Shown here: piece after piece, positions 45,365 through 54,782 of the stretch
Layout of the letters: each line of letters starts with the position of its first letter
Numbering within the stretch: position 1 is the stretch's first letter
NCBI GenBank assembly: GCA_013140985.1
Contig: JABFRU010000002.1
Coordinates: 186,001-250,000 of the forward strand
Reading direction: 5' to 3'
DNA: 64,000 nucleotides
Origin: Chitinophagaceae bacterium
GTDB taxonomy: Bacteria; Bacteroidota; Bacteroidia; Chitinophagales; Chitinophagaceae
Notes under the pieces: generated by a model
Databases searched by the model: none
Seen by the model: the letters and a program-made list of their open reading frames with translations, nothing else
What the model was told of the DNA's origin: nothing
Made by a program: the position numbers and the translations under genes

Positions 45365-46801
45365 ATGAAAAAGATCTTTGTCCTGGCATGTCTTCTCATG
45401 CCGGTTTTTCTCATCTTTTTATTGTCCTGTAACAACAGCAACAAAAAACCTGGTGATGCTGTATTAACCAGCACAGATTGTAATTGCGAATCCGATTGGT
45501 TCCCCCACAATCAAACACCGGCTCCTCCTGAGGGTATTGGCAGCCCCTTTGATACGAGTAGCACAACCAATTGCATTTTTCATCAATGGTCATGGCAAAA
45601 ATTTCTCTGGCTTACAAAGCCCCTTGCAAGCGGCAACGCTTTGTTCGAAGATTCAATGATCCTGGTGGATAATCAAATGGAACCTGTTACACCTGTTAAC
45701 GGGATAGCACTTGTCCTGGAAGATATTGGCCAGGCAGGATCGGGCGGCATCTTGCAATCCAATCCTGCTTTTACTACTTCAAACAGATCTGACACTGTGT
45801 ATTATTCCATTTATATAAGCCCTGTTTTGCAGAAAGCAGCCGATTCAATCAAGCAATTGTTGTCAAATGACACTTCGCTTGTAAATAATGATCTTACTTT
45901 TCCTGTTGGTTCTTTGGAATTGAAAGTATCATGGATAGATATCAGTTCACTACCAGCCGGCGAGGTAAAAAATTATCATACTTCCGAAGCCATCATCAAA
46001 TCATCGGGTAAAAAAATAACTGTTGCTTTGCTGGGAATGCATGTGGTTGGAGTGGTGATCAATCATCCTGAATTCATATGGGCAACTTTTGAGCACAAGG
46101 GAATGGCACCTCTTTACGACTGGAAGAGCACAACTACACAGGATGTTCCTGTTACTTCGGCCGGGGAGAAATTATTTTTCAAAAAGGGCGATAGCGCCAC
46201 CTGGCAGGATCTTGAATGGAATCCCGCCAATCCCGGACCGAAAAATGTTTTTACCGTGTATCCTTTTGGTGTTCCAAGAACTGCCAGCGACAGTTTCATG
46301 CTAACCAGTCAGTCAGAGCCGATCAATTATAATAATATACAGGGTTTGAATGCATGTGTGAATGCCGGCCTGGATGATGTTTGGAAAAATTATTTTTATA
46401 ACGGTTCGTTGTGGATCAATACTGATGGGCTAACTCCGCAGCAGCAAGCCGATACCATCAATGCACTGCAAGGTAATATTGGAAATGCAGCACCCGGTTC
46501 TATCGCAAGGGGTTCGCTGGCGGCTTTCAATATCACTATGGAAACATTTGCACAGGATTTTAATCAAATACCTCTTCACCAGATGGCTGCAGGCGATCTT
46601 ACCAATTGCTTCAGTTGTCATAATGCGCCATCTAATATTAAGATAGGAGGCATATCGCATACAGCAAGCTCGCCGTTGTACCTGAGTCATATTTTCAGAA
46701 GTTACCTTAGCATTAGCAGCGGACTTTCTGTGAAAGAAGTAGAACAAATCAGGGTAAAGGATTTTGTTGATATGCTAAAGAAAAGAAGGGCAGTTAAATA
46801 A
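45365..46801 (+). CDS. secreted mono-haem c-type lipoprotein, unknown function
   Basis: A 478-residue lipoprotein: signal peptide ending in lipobox LLSC, a Cys-rich N-terminus (TDCNCESDWF), FHQWSWQKFLWLTKP, and a single c-type haem motif CFSCH (Cys 415, Cys 418, His 419). Internal blocks such as NHPEFIWATFEHKGMAPL are typical of a group of large secreted cytochrome-like proteins I recognise only in outline. One haem suggests electron transfer to or from a periplasmic or surface partner. No neighbouring redox gene supports a pathway. A functional name would be a guess. Confidence 0.75.
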   Translation: MKKIFVLACLLMPVFLIFLLSCNNSNKKPGDAVLTSTDCNCESDWFPHNQTPAPPEGIGSPFDTSSTTNCIFHQWSWQKFLWLTKPLASGNALFEDSMILVDNQMEPVTPVNGIALVLEDIGQAGSGGILQSNPAFTTSNRSDTVYYSIYISPVLQKAADSIKQLLSNDTSLVNNDLTFPVGSLELKVSWIDISSLPAGEVKNYHTSEAIIKSSGKKITVALLGMHVVGVVINHPEFIWATFEHKGMAPLYDWKSTTTQDVPVTSAGEKLFFKKGDSATWQDLEWNPANPGPKNVFTVYPFGVPRTASDSFMLTSQSEPINYNNIQGLNACVNAGLDDVWKNYFYNGSLWINTDGLTPQQQADTINALQGNIGNAAPGSIARGSLAAFNITMETFAQDFNQIPLHQMAAGDLTNCFSCHNAPSNIKIGGISHTASSPLYLSHIFRSYLSISSGLSVKEVEQIRVKDFVDMLKKRRAVK

Positions 46802-46828
46802 GCAATAATGTCCACAGCATTTAATGAG

Positions 46829-46858
46829 GCTATTCTTCGAAGGAGGAATAGCTTTTTT
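46829..46858 (+). terminator. intrinsic terminator after the haem lipoprotein gene
   Basis: GCTATTC (46829-46835) pairs with GAATAGC (46846-46852) and is followed by six T. It lies 27 bases after the stop. Confidence 0.85.
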
Positions 46859-47121
46859 ATTTAGTATGGTTTACCATGTTGCCCAATAGCGAACAGAACG
46901 TACAAGTGTGCGACGCAATTGACGATGATAGTAGTAATGCAGCCGGAAACATAATTCCCTCTCTCAAAAAATAAAAGCCTATCTTCGCAACCTACTCCAC
47001 GCAATGACACGGCAAGTTGTAAGCCGGTGGTACTTAGACAAACTTTCGCTGATTCAGAACCTACAACATCTTAGCCAGCCCCATACACAGATCATCTGTG
47101 ATTTAAACATAAAAACCTATC
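46859..47121 (+). other. repeat tail and long leader upstream of rhlE
   Basis: 46889-46940 carries the repeat tail GCGAACAGAACGTACAAGTG, then CGACGCAATTGACGATGAT, also found at 28171 and 32101. TATCTTCG (46980-46987) resembles the -7 consensus and would give a leader of about 125 bases. The leader contains a CGGC...GCCG stem (47010-47026) and a perfect CACAGAT-C-ATCTGTG palindrome (47086-47100) 21 bases before the ATG. A regulatory leader for the helicase is possible. No gene seen. Confidence 0.4.
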
Positions 47122-48387
47122 ATGGCTTTTAAAAAATTATCAATTATTGAACCTATCCTTAAAGCAGTAGCTGCAGAAGGATACACTATTCCAACACCTA
47201 TCCAGCAACAAGCGATACCGATCGTGTTGCAACGTAAAGACCTTTTGGGCTGTGCTCAAACAGGCACCGGCAAAACAGCCGCTTTCGCCATTCCTATCCT
47301 GCAGATACTGCATGAACAAAAACCAATGGCGCCCGGCATCAAAGTATTAATATTAACTCCGACAAGAGAACTGGCCATACAAATTGGTGAGAGCTTTGTT
47401 GCTTATGGAAAACATACCGGGATCCGCCACACGGTGATCTTTGGTGGCGTATCACAAATGCATCAAACAAATGCATTGCGCAGGGGAGTGGATGTATTGA
47501 TCGCTACACCCGGTCGTTTATTGGACCTGATGACCCAGGGTTATATTCGCTTAGACAAACTTCAAATATTTGTCCTGGATGAAGCAGACCGCATGCTCGA
47601 CATGGGTTTTATCCATGATGTAAAAAAGATCATCGCCAAGTTGCCGCCAAAAAGACAAACACTTTTCTTTTCAGCCACCATGCCGCCGGAAATTCAAAAA
47701 CTGGCGAATGTTTTATTGACGGATCCTGCAAAAGTGGAAATAACACCACCTGCTACTACGGTTGACAGAATAGAGCAAAGCCTTTATCATGTTGGCAAAA
47801 TGGAAAAGCCTCAATTGTTACTCCATTTATTAAAAGACAAAGCGATCGTGTCGGCCTTGGTCTTTGCCCGCACCAAACATGGTGCAGATAAAGTAGCAAG
47901 GATATTACAACAGCATAATATAAGAGCAGCTGCCATCCATGGCAATAAATCACAGAATGCCCGACAGGATGCACTGGCTGATTTTAAGAACGGAAACCTC
48001 CGTGTACTGGTAGCTACTGATATTGCTGCCAGGGGAATTGATATTGATGACCTGACGCATGTCATCAATTTTGATCTGCCAAATGTTCCTGAAACGTATG
48101 TGCATCGCATCGGCCGTACAGGAAGAGCCGGCAATACAGGCATTGCTATTTCTTTTTGCAGTGCAGAAGAAAGAGATGAATTAAAAGATATTCAGAAGCT
48201 GATCCGAAAAAATATCCCTGTTATTCATGAGCATGACTTTGCAATGAATGCAAATAGTGTAGCACAAGTGCCAGTTCAACGGCAACAGCAATCCTTTAAA
48301 CCACGACGACCTAATTTTCAATCGCAAAATACGGGCGGCAACCATGAGAGAAGAGGCTATAGTGCCCAGCGGCGGGGAATGAGGTAA
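47122..48387 (+). CDS. rhlE: DEAD-box ATP-dependent RNA helicase, RhlE type
   Basis: A 421-residue RNA helicase. Motifs in order: Q motif ([10 protein letters not shown]), [11 protein letters not shown], Ia [11 protein letters not shown], Ib [57 protein letters not shown] short basic, glutamine-rich tail follows ([18 protein letters not shown]). It unwinds short RNA duplexes in ribosome assembly and RNA decay, often under cold stress. A 53-base near-copy of its motif VI region sits 1.7 kb downstream. Confidence 0.94.
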   Translation: MAFKKLSIIEPILKAVAAEGYTIPTPIQQQAIPIVLQRKDLLGCAQTGTGKTAAFAIPILQILHEQKPMAPGIKVLILTPTRELAIQIGESFVAYGKHTGIRHTVIFGGVSQMHQTNALRRGVDVLIATPGRLLDLMTQGYIRLDKLQIFVLDEADRMLDMGFIHDVKKIIAKLPPKRQTLFFSATMPPEIQKLANVLLTDPAKVEITPPATTVDRIEQSLYHVGKMEKPQLLLHLLKDKAIVSALVFARTKHGADKVARILQQHNIRAAAIHGNKSQNARQDALADFKNGNLRVLVATDIAARGIDIDDLTHVINFDLPNVPETYVHRIGRTGRAGNTGIAISFCSAEERDELKDIQKLIRKNIPVIHEHDFAMNANSVAQVPVQRQQQSFKPRRPNFQSQNTGGNHERRGYSAQRRGMR

Positions 48388-48457
48388 AAGAGTTTAACAA
48401 GTTCTAGTATTTTATGAAAAAAAATATGCTGAGCTTAGAGGTAGTTATTTTTAGCGT

Positions 48458-49738
48458 ATGACAGTAAAAATATATCTGCCTCTTTTTGCTTTAGGGATAC
48501 TTACTGCTCTCAAAGGTCTTTCTCAAACGGCCAATGATACTATTAATAAGGAGTCAGTCAAAAAAATGATCACTTACCTCGCTTCAGATGAATTAAAAGG
48601 CCGGGTGAATTATTCCAAAGAACAATTAGAAGCGGCTGAATTTATCAATAAGGAGTTCAGCTCTTTTGGGTTAGAACCCTTTCCTGGGTTTGAAAATTTC
48701 TACCAACCTTTCCGTACTTCATTTGGTGGTAAGACAGCCATGGTAGATGTAAAATGGAATGATAAAAAACTGAATGATAGTTTGTATTATTTCTTTTCCC
48801 GCTCATTAAGTGTACCAGCATTGGAGCTTTCTGATTTTCTTATACTGCGGACTACGTCTCAACTGGCCGATTCTATTTTATATTATAACTGGAACAAGAC
48901 CGATAATATCTTATTACAAATAGTACTGGATGATACTACCCATTTTTCAGAAGCTATCAATAATATAAAAGCTCCCGGTGGAATGCCCGCTTCAAATATT
49001 CTGATTGTAGGAGTAAAAGAAGAACCGGTCAGTTTAAAAGTTATACCCAATAAGAATTTAGTTACTTCGGTTTTATACAATGTTATTGGAATAATACCCG
49101 GCCGCAGTTTACCTCATGAGGCCATCATTTTCTCTGCTCATTACGACCATGTAAATAAAGGGCTCGATGGTCAAGATGGGTTATTTAACGGCGCTAATGA
49201 TGATGCCTCCGGTACTACGGCAGTACTTGAACTTGCAAAATATTTTTCCATGCGAAAGGACAATGAACGAACGATCATATTTTGTCTTTTTGCCGGGGAA
49301 GAGCTGGGACTTTTGGGGTCACAGGCGTTTATTAATTATGTAAATTCGGAAAGCATAAAAGCGGTTATAAATATTGAAATGATCGGCATCGCCAATATTG
49401 AAGGTAAAAATACTTTTATGCTTACAGGTTCTGGTTATTCAAGCCTTTATAAGATACTTAAGCGAAACCTAAAAGGCGATGATGTGAAGATAGCAGGTCA
49501 GTACAGTGACCCACAATACCTGTTTAGGCGATCAGACAACTATACGTTTGCACAAGAGGGGATACCAGCTCACACTATCATGGGAAGCGATGATAGTGAA
49601 CCTTGTTATCACAAACCCTGCGATGATGTGCAGCGGATCGATATTGAAAACATGACAAAATTTATTAAAGCGATCGCCAAAAGCGCTTCAACACTTATTA
49701 GCGGAAAAGATACCCCAACAAGAATAAAAGGTTTCTGA
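48458..49738 (+). CDS. secreted M28-family metallopeptidase
   Basis: A 426-residue zinc aminopeptidase-like protein with signal peptide MTVKIYLPLFALGILTALKG. Di-zinc site residues are visible: the first His in FSAHYDHV, Asp in NGANDDASGT, Glu pair in LFAGEELGLLGSQAF, Asp/Glu in NIEMIGIAN, and the last His in ACYHKPCDD-like CYHKPCDDVQ. An N-terminal segment (about 120-210) probably folds as an inserted PA-like region. It cleaves N-terminal residues from peptides outside the cytoplasm. It stands between rhlE and a rhlE fragment. Confidence 0.85.
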   Translation: MTVKIYLPLFALGILTALKGLSQTANDTINKESVKKMITYLASDELKGRVNYSKEQLEAAEFINKEFSSFGLEPFPGFENFYQPFRTSFGGKTAMVDVKWNDKKLNDSLYYFFSRSLSVPALELSDFLILRTTSQLADSILYYNWNKTDNILLQIVLDDTTHFSEAINNIKAPGGMPASNILIVGVKEEPVSLKVIPNKNLVTSVLYNVIGIIPGRSLPHEAIIFSAHYDHVNKGLDGQDGLFNGANDDASGTTAVLELAKYFSMRKDNERTIIFCLFAGEELGLLGSQAFINYVNSESIKAVINIEMIGIANIEGKNTFMLTGSGYSSLYKILKRNLKGDDVKIAGQYSDPQYLFRRSDNYTFAQEGIPAHTIMGSDDSEPCYHKPCDDVQRIDIENMTKFIKAIAKSASTLISGKDTPTRIKGF

Positions 49739-49842
49739 ATCTTATTTCAGGTCTCTCCGGCTATTGATGCGGTAGCATATGGCCCAGATAAGACTGGTGA
49801 GAGCAATAGTAGGCAAAGCGAAGTGAGGAATTTGCGATAACT

Positions 49843-49895
49843 GCCGGGAATACAGGCATTGCTATTTTTTTCTGCAGTGCAGAAGAAAGAGATGA
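49843..49895 (+). pseudogene. fragment of rhlE (motif VI region)
   Basis: These 53 bases match 48127-48179 of rhlE at 50 positions. They would encode [18 protein letters not shown], against [18 protein letters not shown] in RhlE. No other part of a helicase is seen nearby. It is a decayed duplicate or a trace of a rearrangement that put the M28 gene between the copies. Confidence 0.75.
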
Positions 49896-49919
49896 TACCA
49901 GGTAAAAAATTACTTCTGC

Positions 49920-50717
49920 TTACAAATCATCATACTTGTATTTTCTTACTGTAAGAAAAACATACAGCCCTGCAAATGCCAGCGAGGCGATCAGCATAAT
50001 ACTTTCAGCCGGAAGGTTAAGGTACAAATCCCGGAGCCGGGGAAAGGGGATTAAAGAATCTGCAACCTGTAGCGGCATGAAGTGCTGCATACCGGGAATA
50101 ATTTTGGCTGCCAGCCACATAAATAATGACTCCAATAATAATCCGTAAATAAAATATACAATTATTGCCACACCGCTGCGGCGGAAAAAAGTGGCGAGCA
50201 GTAATGCAAACATCAGGTAAACGAATGCCTGTATAAATGAAAACCCGATCATTTTAAATGCATTGGCAGAAATGGAAACATCCACCACCTGCGACATGAT
50301 AAAGCCTGCAATAAAACTCATTGCGGCAATAACAACTGACATGCATACGATAAGACCGATTTTGCTGTAGATAAAAGTTTCTCTTTTCCATCCGTCAATG
50401 ATGTTTTGCCGATTTGTTTTAAAATTGACTTCGTTGATAAAAAGACTGATAATGATCATTCCCGGAAAATATAAAAGGAAGCTGGTCCAGAAACACACTG
50501 TTTGGAAAAGCTGATCCGATGAAAAAAGGTTTAACACATCGGAGCCACTTCCTTTTTGACCAGTCATTGACTGCTGCAGGCTGCCTACAAGATTAATATA
50601 AACCCTGTAGAATATATAAACTATCAGGATAATCCCGGCGAGGTACAAAGCTGAGAACACCTGGAACACCCGGTAGTTCTTTATTTTCATCCATTCTATC
50701 TGTAAATTCCTGAGCAT
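49920..50717 (-). CDS. ABC-2 type transporter permease
   Basis: A 265-residue integral membrane protein with about six helices (VFSALYLAGIILIVYIFY, CFWTSFLLYFPGMIIISLFI, LIVCMSVVIAAMSFIAGFI, FIQAFVYLMFALLLATFF, IIVYFIYGLLLESLFMWLA, IMLIASLAFAGLYVFL). It partners the ATPase encoded 19 bases upstream. The layout is that of Bcr/Nat-like export or bacteriocin-resistance transporters. Substrate unknown. Confidence 0.85.
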   Translation of the reverse strand: MLRNLQIEWMKIKNYRVFQVFSALYLAGIILIVYIFYRVYINLVGSLQQSMTGQKGSGSDVLNLFSSDQLFQTVCFWTSFLLYFPGMIIISLFINEVNFKTNRQNIIDGWKRETFIYSKIGLIVCMSVVIAAMSFIAGFIMSQVVDVSISANAFKMIGFSFIQAFVYLMFALLLATFFRRSGVAIIVYFIYGLLLESLFMWLAAKIIPGMQHFMPLQVADSLIPFPRLRDLYLNLPAESIMLIASLAFAGLYVFLTVRKYKYDDL

Positions 50718-50736
50718 AGGTATAATGTTTTAGGTT

Positions 50737-51663
50737 TTATCTGTCGCTTTGATTGCCCGTAATTTCCAAAAACCTTTTTTCTAATGATTTGCGTTTGATA
50801 ATAAGCTGATTTAAAATAACACCTTGCTCAAAGCAATATTTGTTTATGGCTGCCGGGCTGATGTTTTCTTCGCACAAAATGGAGACACCGCTTTCGGAGC
50901 GATTTATTTCAGTAAGACCATTCATTTTTCTCAATACATCTTCCAGTAAAGAAAGGTTTTCGGCTGCCAGTTCTATTTCAACAATAGTAGCCCCGGATGC
51001 TGAAGTACTACCGGATAGCAGTTCACTTACAGTGCCTGTTGTTTTCAGCACCCCTTTTTGAATGATGGCCACATGGGTACAAACTTTTTCCACTTCATCA
51101 AGAATATGACTGGCCATGATGATTGTTTTCCCATGGTGGTTCAGGTTCTTTATCAATTGCCTTATTTCCGCAATACCTGCTGGGTCTAATCCATTGGTGG
51201 GTTCATCAAAAACTAAAATATCGGGATTGCCAAGCAGTGTAGAAGCAATGGCAAGGCGTTGTTTCATCCCAAGAGAGTAGGTGCTGAATTTTGAATCTTT
51301 TCGTTGTGTCAGGTTTACTTTTTCCAATACAGCAGGAATATCTTCTTTGCCTTTTTGTTTTATGGCAGCAGCAATCTTCAGGTTTGCCTGGCCGGACAGG
51401 TAATGATAGAAGTTGGGTGTCTCGAGCAAAGTGCCTATCTGCCTGCGTAGTATTTCGCTTCCGGGTTTTCCCATCCATAAAAACTCACCACCGCTTGCCT
51501 TCAACACATCCATCACAATACCGAGCAAGGTTGTTTTACCACTTCCATTGGGACCCAAAATACCAAACACAGATCCCTGTGGTACATCAAATGATACTCC
51601 ATTCAACGCCCGGACATGACCATAAGATTTTGAAAGACCTTTTACCGAAAGAACAGTACTCAT
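50737..51663 (-). CDS. ABC transporter ATPase
   Basis: A 308-residue ATPase of the BcrA/CcmA-like group. Walker A GPNGSGKTTLLGI, Q-loop LLETPN, signature YSLGMKQRLAIAS, Walker B ILVFDEPTNGLDP and switch His in IMASHILDEV. The last 90 residues form the C-terminal extension seen in this group. It energises the permease encoded downstream in a two-gene operon. Confidence 0.92.
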   Translation of the reverse strand: MSTVLSVKGLSKSYGHVRALNGVSFDVPQGSVFGILGPNGSGKTTLLGIVMDVLKASGGEFLWMGKPGSEILRRQIGTLLETPNFYHYLSGQANLKIAAAIKQKGKEDIPAVLEKVNLTQRKDSKFSTYSLGMKQRLAIASTLLGNPDILVFDEPTNGLDPAGIAEIRQLIKNLNHHGKTIIMASHILDEVEKVCTHVAIIQKGVLKTTGTVSELLSGSTSASGATIVEIELAAENLSLLEDVLRKMNGLTEINRSESGVSILCEENISPAAINKYCFEQGVILNQLIIKRKSLEKRFLEITGNQSDR

Positions 51664-51713
51664 TCAAATGATTATTGTTGGATGAAGATAGACGTTTCTT
51701 TGACATGCCTTAA

Positions 51714-51748
51714 ATAAAAAACTCCGCTTGCTTTCGCAAAACAGAGTT
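51714..51748 (-). terminator. intrinsic terminator after the M16 pair
   Basis: On the minus strand, AACTCTG and CGGAGTT pair over a 15-base loop (one G-T pair) and are followed by TTTTTTATTT. It ends the leftward M16 operon just before the ABC ATPase start. Confidence 0.8.
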
Positions 51749-51766
51749 TCAATATGTTTTTGGCTA

Positions 51767-53107
51767 TTAAAATGCTTTTTTCTCTTCAGGAATTTTGGGT
51801 GTTTCTTTTTGAGTATATAATGCAGGTGTCACTTTTTTTGGATCGCCCTGGTAGCTCCAGGTGATATTGCTCATATATTTTTTGAAAGCGTTATTCATAT
51901 CATCCAGGCTTACTTTCTTAACATCATCTTTAATAGTATTGGCCCTTTTCCAATTTCCATGCACTACTTCATTAAAAGCTAATGAGCCGGCCTGTGCTTC
52001 ATTTGTTTCCTGCCGATAATACACATTGGTAAGATATTGTGTCTTGATATTTTTTAATTCATCTTTAGTAAAACCTTCTTTCTTTACCTTATCTATCAAT
52101 TGTCTTGCAACAGCAATGTATTTATCGGGATCAGTAGTGGTAACATACACATTCGAGTAAGTGGTCGTTCCCTGTGTCAGCCATGCACCGGGTGCATAGG
52201 ATAAACCGTTCTTGCTTCTTATTTCTATAAAATGGCGGCTGCTAAAGACCCGCATGGCCAATATATATGCATTATAATCAGGAGTGCCCGGCTGCGGCCC
52301 GCTGGAAATACCCTGTACATAATTGGTAGCATTATCTCTGGGCTGTGGTTTGAATGTATTAGCTGTTGGTGTATAGCTTGACCTTGCTTGTTTGAATGGA
52401 ACACCTGCAGGAATCGTTGCCAGGAAACTGCCCACTTTTTCATGAAGAACAGACCTGTCAATATCGCCTACAATAACAATGACCATTCTTGAACGGGTAA
52501 AAACAGATTGCCAGTATTTTTTTGTATCAGCGGCTGTCAAATTACTTACTGTTGCTTCTGTGCCGCCTGGATCCTTTGCATAACTTTTTCCTGCAAATGC
52601 ATTTTGTTTTGCCATTTTATCAATAGCAGCATCAGGATTGGATTCATTGGCTTTGATATTATTGATCGCATCCTGTTTGATGCGGTCAAATTCTTTAGAA
52701 TCGAACCGGGGAGTTGTTAATGCTTCTGCATATAGGGGCCAAACGATATGAAAATCGCCTTTGATGCAGTTCATGGTGAAAGTGGCATAATCCATTCCGC
52801 TGTTGCCATACATCTGTGCACTTACCATGTCCAGTTTATTCTTAAAAGCATTCTTATCATTTTTTTCTGTGCCACATTCTGTCAGGGCAGAGATGGCAAG
52901 ATTTTCAATCCCTGCTTTCTCGGCAGGATAATTTTCAACACCGCCTTTAATAATGGTTTGAATAACGACAATATCATTGCCACTTGGCTGAACGATCACT
53001 TTCACACCATTAATAGTAGTGTCATATGCCTTACCCAATTGTGCGTAGGCTCCTGTTGAAAAAACAGGAATGATCAACAGCGATATATATTGAAATACTT
53101 TTTTCAT
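51767..53107 (-). CDS. M16-family peptidase homologue, inactive partner
   Basis: A 446-residue secreted protein with signal peptide MKKVFQYISLLIIPVFSTGAYAQ. It has the M16 beta-subunit fold pattern (VIVQPSGNDIVVIQTIIKGG; RMVIVIVGDIDRSVLHEKV; the late RSKNGLSYAPGAW block that binds substrate), but the HxxEH zinc motif is missing: the position reads NLAISALTECG. Such inactive subunits pair with an active one to close the chamber. The active partner is the next gene upstream (53183-54637). Probably periplasmic peptide processing or degradation. Confidence 0.85.
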   Translation of the reverse strand: MKKVFQYISLLIIPVFSTGAYAQLGKAYDTTINGVKVIVQPSGNDIVVIQTIIKGGVENYPAEKAGIENLAISALTECGTEKNDKNAFKNKLDMVSAQMYGNSGMDYATFTMNCIKGDFHIVWPLYAEALTTPRFDSKEFDRIKQDAINNIKANESNPDAAIDKMAKQNAFAGKSYAKDPGGTEATVSNLTAADTKKYWQSVFTRSRMVIVIVGDIDRSVLHEKVGSFLATIPAGVPFKQARSSYTPTANTFKPQPRDNATNYVQGISSGPQPGTPDYNAYILAMRVFSSRHFIEIRSKNGLSYAPGAWLTQGTTTYSNVYVTTTDPDKYIAVARQLIDKVKKEGFTKDELKNIKTQYLTNVYYRQETNEAQAGSLAFNEVVHGNWKRANTIKDDVKKVSLDDMNNAFKKYMSNITWSYQGDPKKVTPALYTQKETPKIPEEKKAF

Positions 53108-53182
53108 GTGTATATTTTTTATTTTTTTGGGTCACATGGAATTCGTCCCGATAAAACCGGGGCTCATTTCATAAGTAGTTAT

Positions 53183-54637
53183 TTAACGTTGTTTAAAATA
53201 GGTACCCGGATTATATCCCCGGTTCATGCGATCATTAATGATCATGCCCATTACATAGTATTTATTTACCAGGTATTTTTTAGCATAGTTCTGCAGGTCT
53301 GCTTTACATACTGCAAGACAGGCATCTGTATAGTCGGTGAAATAATCCAGCGATGTGCTGCACCATTGATAAGTAAGCTGAGATGCAAGAGAAGATGGCT
53401 TTTCGCTATTCCTGATCTTATTGCGGCGGATTACTTCTTTGGCGGTTGCGATCTGGTCCTCGGTAAAATAATCGTCATCACCAAATCGATTGATCTGGTC
53501 AATAAGCTGCTCATAAAACTCCTGCATTTTTTCAGGGTTGGGAACAGCATATAAAGCAATAGGACCTACATATTTGTTGGTTGTATAACTAATATCTGCA
53601 TAAGTAGCCAATCCTTTATCTATGAGGGTTTGTTGCCACCTGGAAGAGTTCAGCCGAAGAATGGCAGAGAATACATCGGCGATGACTGTTCCTGCGGAAT
53701 CATTGCGGAAATCAGGTCCATGCCATTGCATCATTACATAAGGTGTTTGTGCGATGGATGACTCTTTGATGAACACACTGGATTCTTTTAATGGAGTGAA
53801 TGCCGGTATAGGATATTTTTCATGCGGGTTAAAATCACTGCTTTGCCACTCACGGAAAGTTCTCTCAGCCAGTTGAAATGCTTCTTCATGATTTACATCC
53901 CCGCAAATAACAAGGATGGAATTATTGGGATAATAATATTTATCTTTTATGATCATCATTTTTTCAGGCGTGGCTGTATTAATCACATCATGCTCGCCGA
54001 TAGGGTTCTTTCTTGTAAAATTATCACCCCAGCATCTTTTCTGCGACTCTATCCATAGCTGGAACCAGGGATCGCTTTCTCCCCGCTGAAATTCACCATC
54101 CACTACCGGTCTTTCCTTTTGCATATCTTCTGTGCGATAAATTGGAAAACGAATAGCAGCATTCATAAAATTTAAACCGGCTGCCAGGCTGTCTTTGTCA
54201 AACGTAAAATAATAGTTCACTCTTTCCACATCGGTGGTGCCATTCCATACCATTCCCAGTTCTTCTGTTCTTTTGATGAACTTTTCCTGGTCAGGATAAT
54301 CCTTATTTGCTTTGAAGAACATATGTTCAAACAAATGGGAAAGACCGCTGTATTCTGGCCCTTCGGTATAGGCACCATTCTTTACGGCGATCTCGATAGT
54401 TGCCAGCGGCACTTTGTGATTTTCGATCACTACTACTTCGAGCCCATTGTCCAGTTTCTTCCAGTAATAATCTTTGGGCAGGCGGGGTGCACCAGTGCCT
54501 CTCATCTTTATATTGTCTTTTGCAGATGTTGACATATCCGCAGTTGCCAGTTGAGTGTTGGGATAGGGTGTTTGGGAAGTACCGGGCAGGCAGGTAAATA
54601 TCCCGATCACGCAGAAAATGATCCATTTTTTTATCAT
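53183..54637 (-). CDS. M16-family zinc peptidase, active subunit
   Basis: A 484-residue secreted metallopeptidase with signal peptide MIKKWIIFCVIGIFTCLPGTSQ. The inverted zinc motif HLFEH (near residues 101-105) is intact, in GLSHLFEHMFFKA, preceded by NGLEVVVIENHKVPLATIEIA (in part). Further M16 blocks: NSILVICGDVNHEEAFQLAE and the C-terminal half starting PYVMMQWHGPDF. It is transcribed together with the inactive homologue 75 bases downstream. It cuts unfolded peptides in the periplasm by family analogy. Confidence 0.9.
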   Translation of the reverse strand: MIKKWIIFCVIGIFTCLPGTSQTPYPNTQLATADMSTSAKDNIKMRGTGAPRLPKDYYWKKLDNGLEVVVIENHKVPLATIEIAVKNGAYTEGPEYSGLSHLFEHMFFKANKDYPDQEKFIKRTEELGMVWNGTTDVERVNYYFTFDKDSLAAGLNFMNAAIRFPIYRTEDMQKERPVVDGEFQRGESDPWFQLWIESQKRCWGDNFTRKNPIGEHDVINTATPEKMMIIKDKYYYPNNSILVICGDVNHEEAFQLAERTFREWQSSDFNPHEKYPIPAFTPLKESSVFIKESSIAQTPYVMMQWHGPDFRNDSAGTVIADVFSAILRLNSSRWQQTLIDKGLATYADISYTTNKYVGPIALYAVPNPEKMQEFYEQLIDQINRFGDDDYFTEDQIATAKEVIRRNKIRNSEKPSSLASQLTYQWCSTSLDYFTDYTDACLAVCKADLQNYAKKYLVNKYYVMGMIINDRMNRGYNPGTYFKQR

Positions 54638-54706
54638 AGAATTAGTTTTTAGCTTTAAAATGAACCTTCAATTTACGGCAGATGGAGTTATCAAAAAAAC
54701 AAGGAG

Positions 54707-54715
54707 CAAAGTATA
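54707..54715 (-). promoter_or_regulatory. candidate promoter of the M16 operon
   Basis: The minus strand reads TATACTTTG, the -7 consensus with one extra base, about 70 bases before the M16 ATG. A TTTG lies about 15 bases further upstream, shorter than the usual spacing. Confidence 0.35.
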
Positions 54716-54782
54716 TTTTTTCTCTGTCAGCAAAGAGGAAAGACGGTTGTGGTTGCTGATATCCGGTCGGATTTTATGAAAC

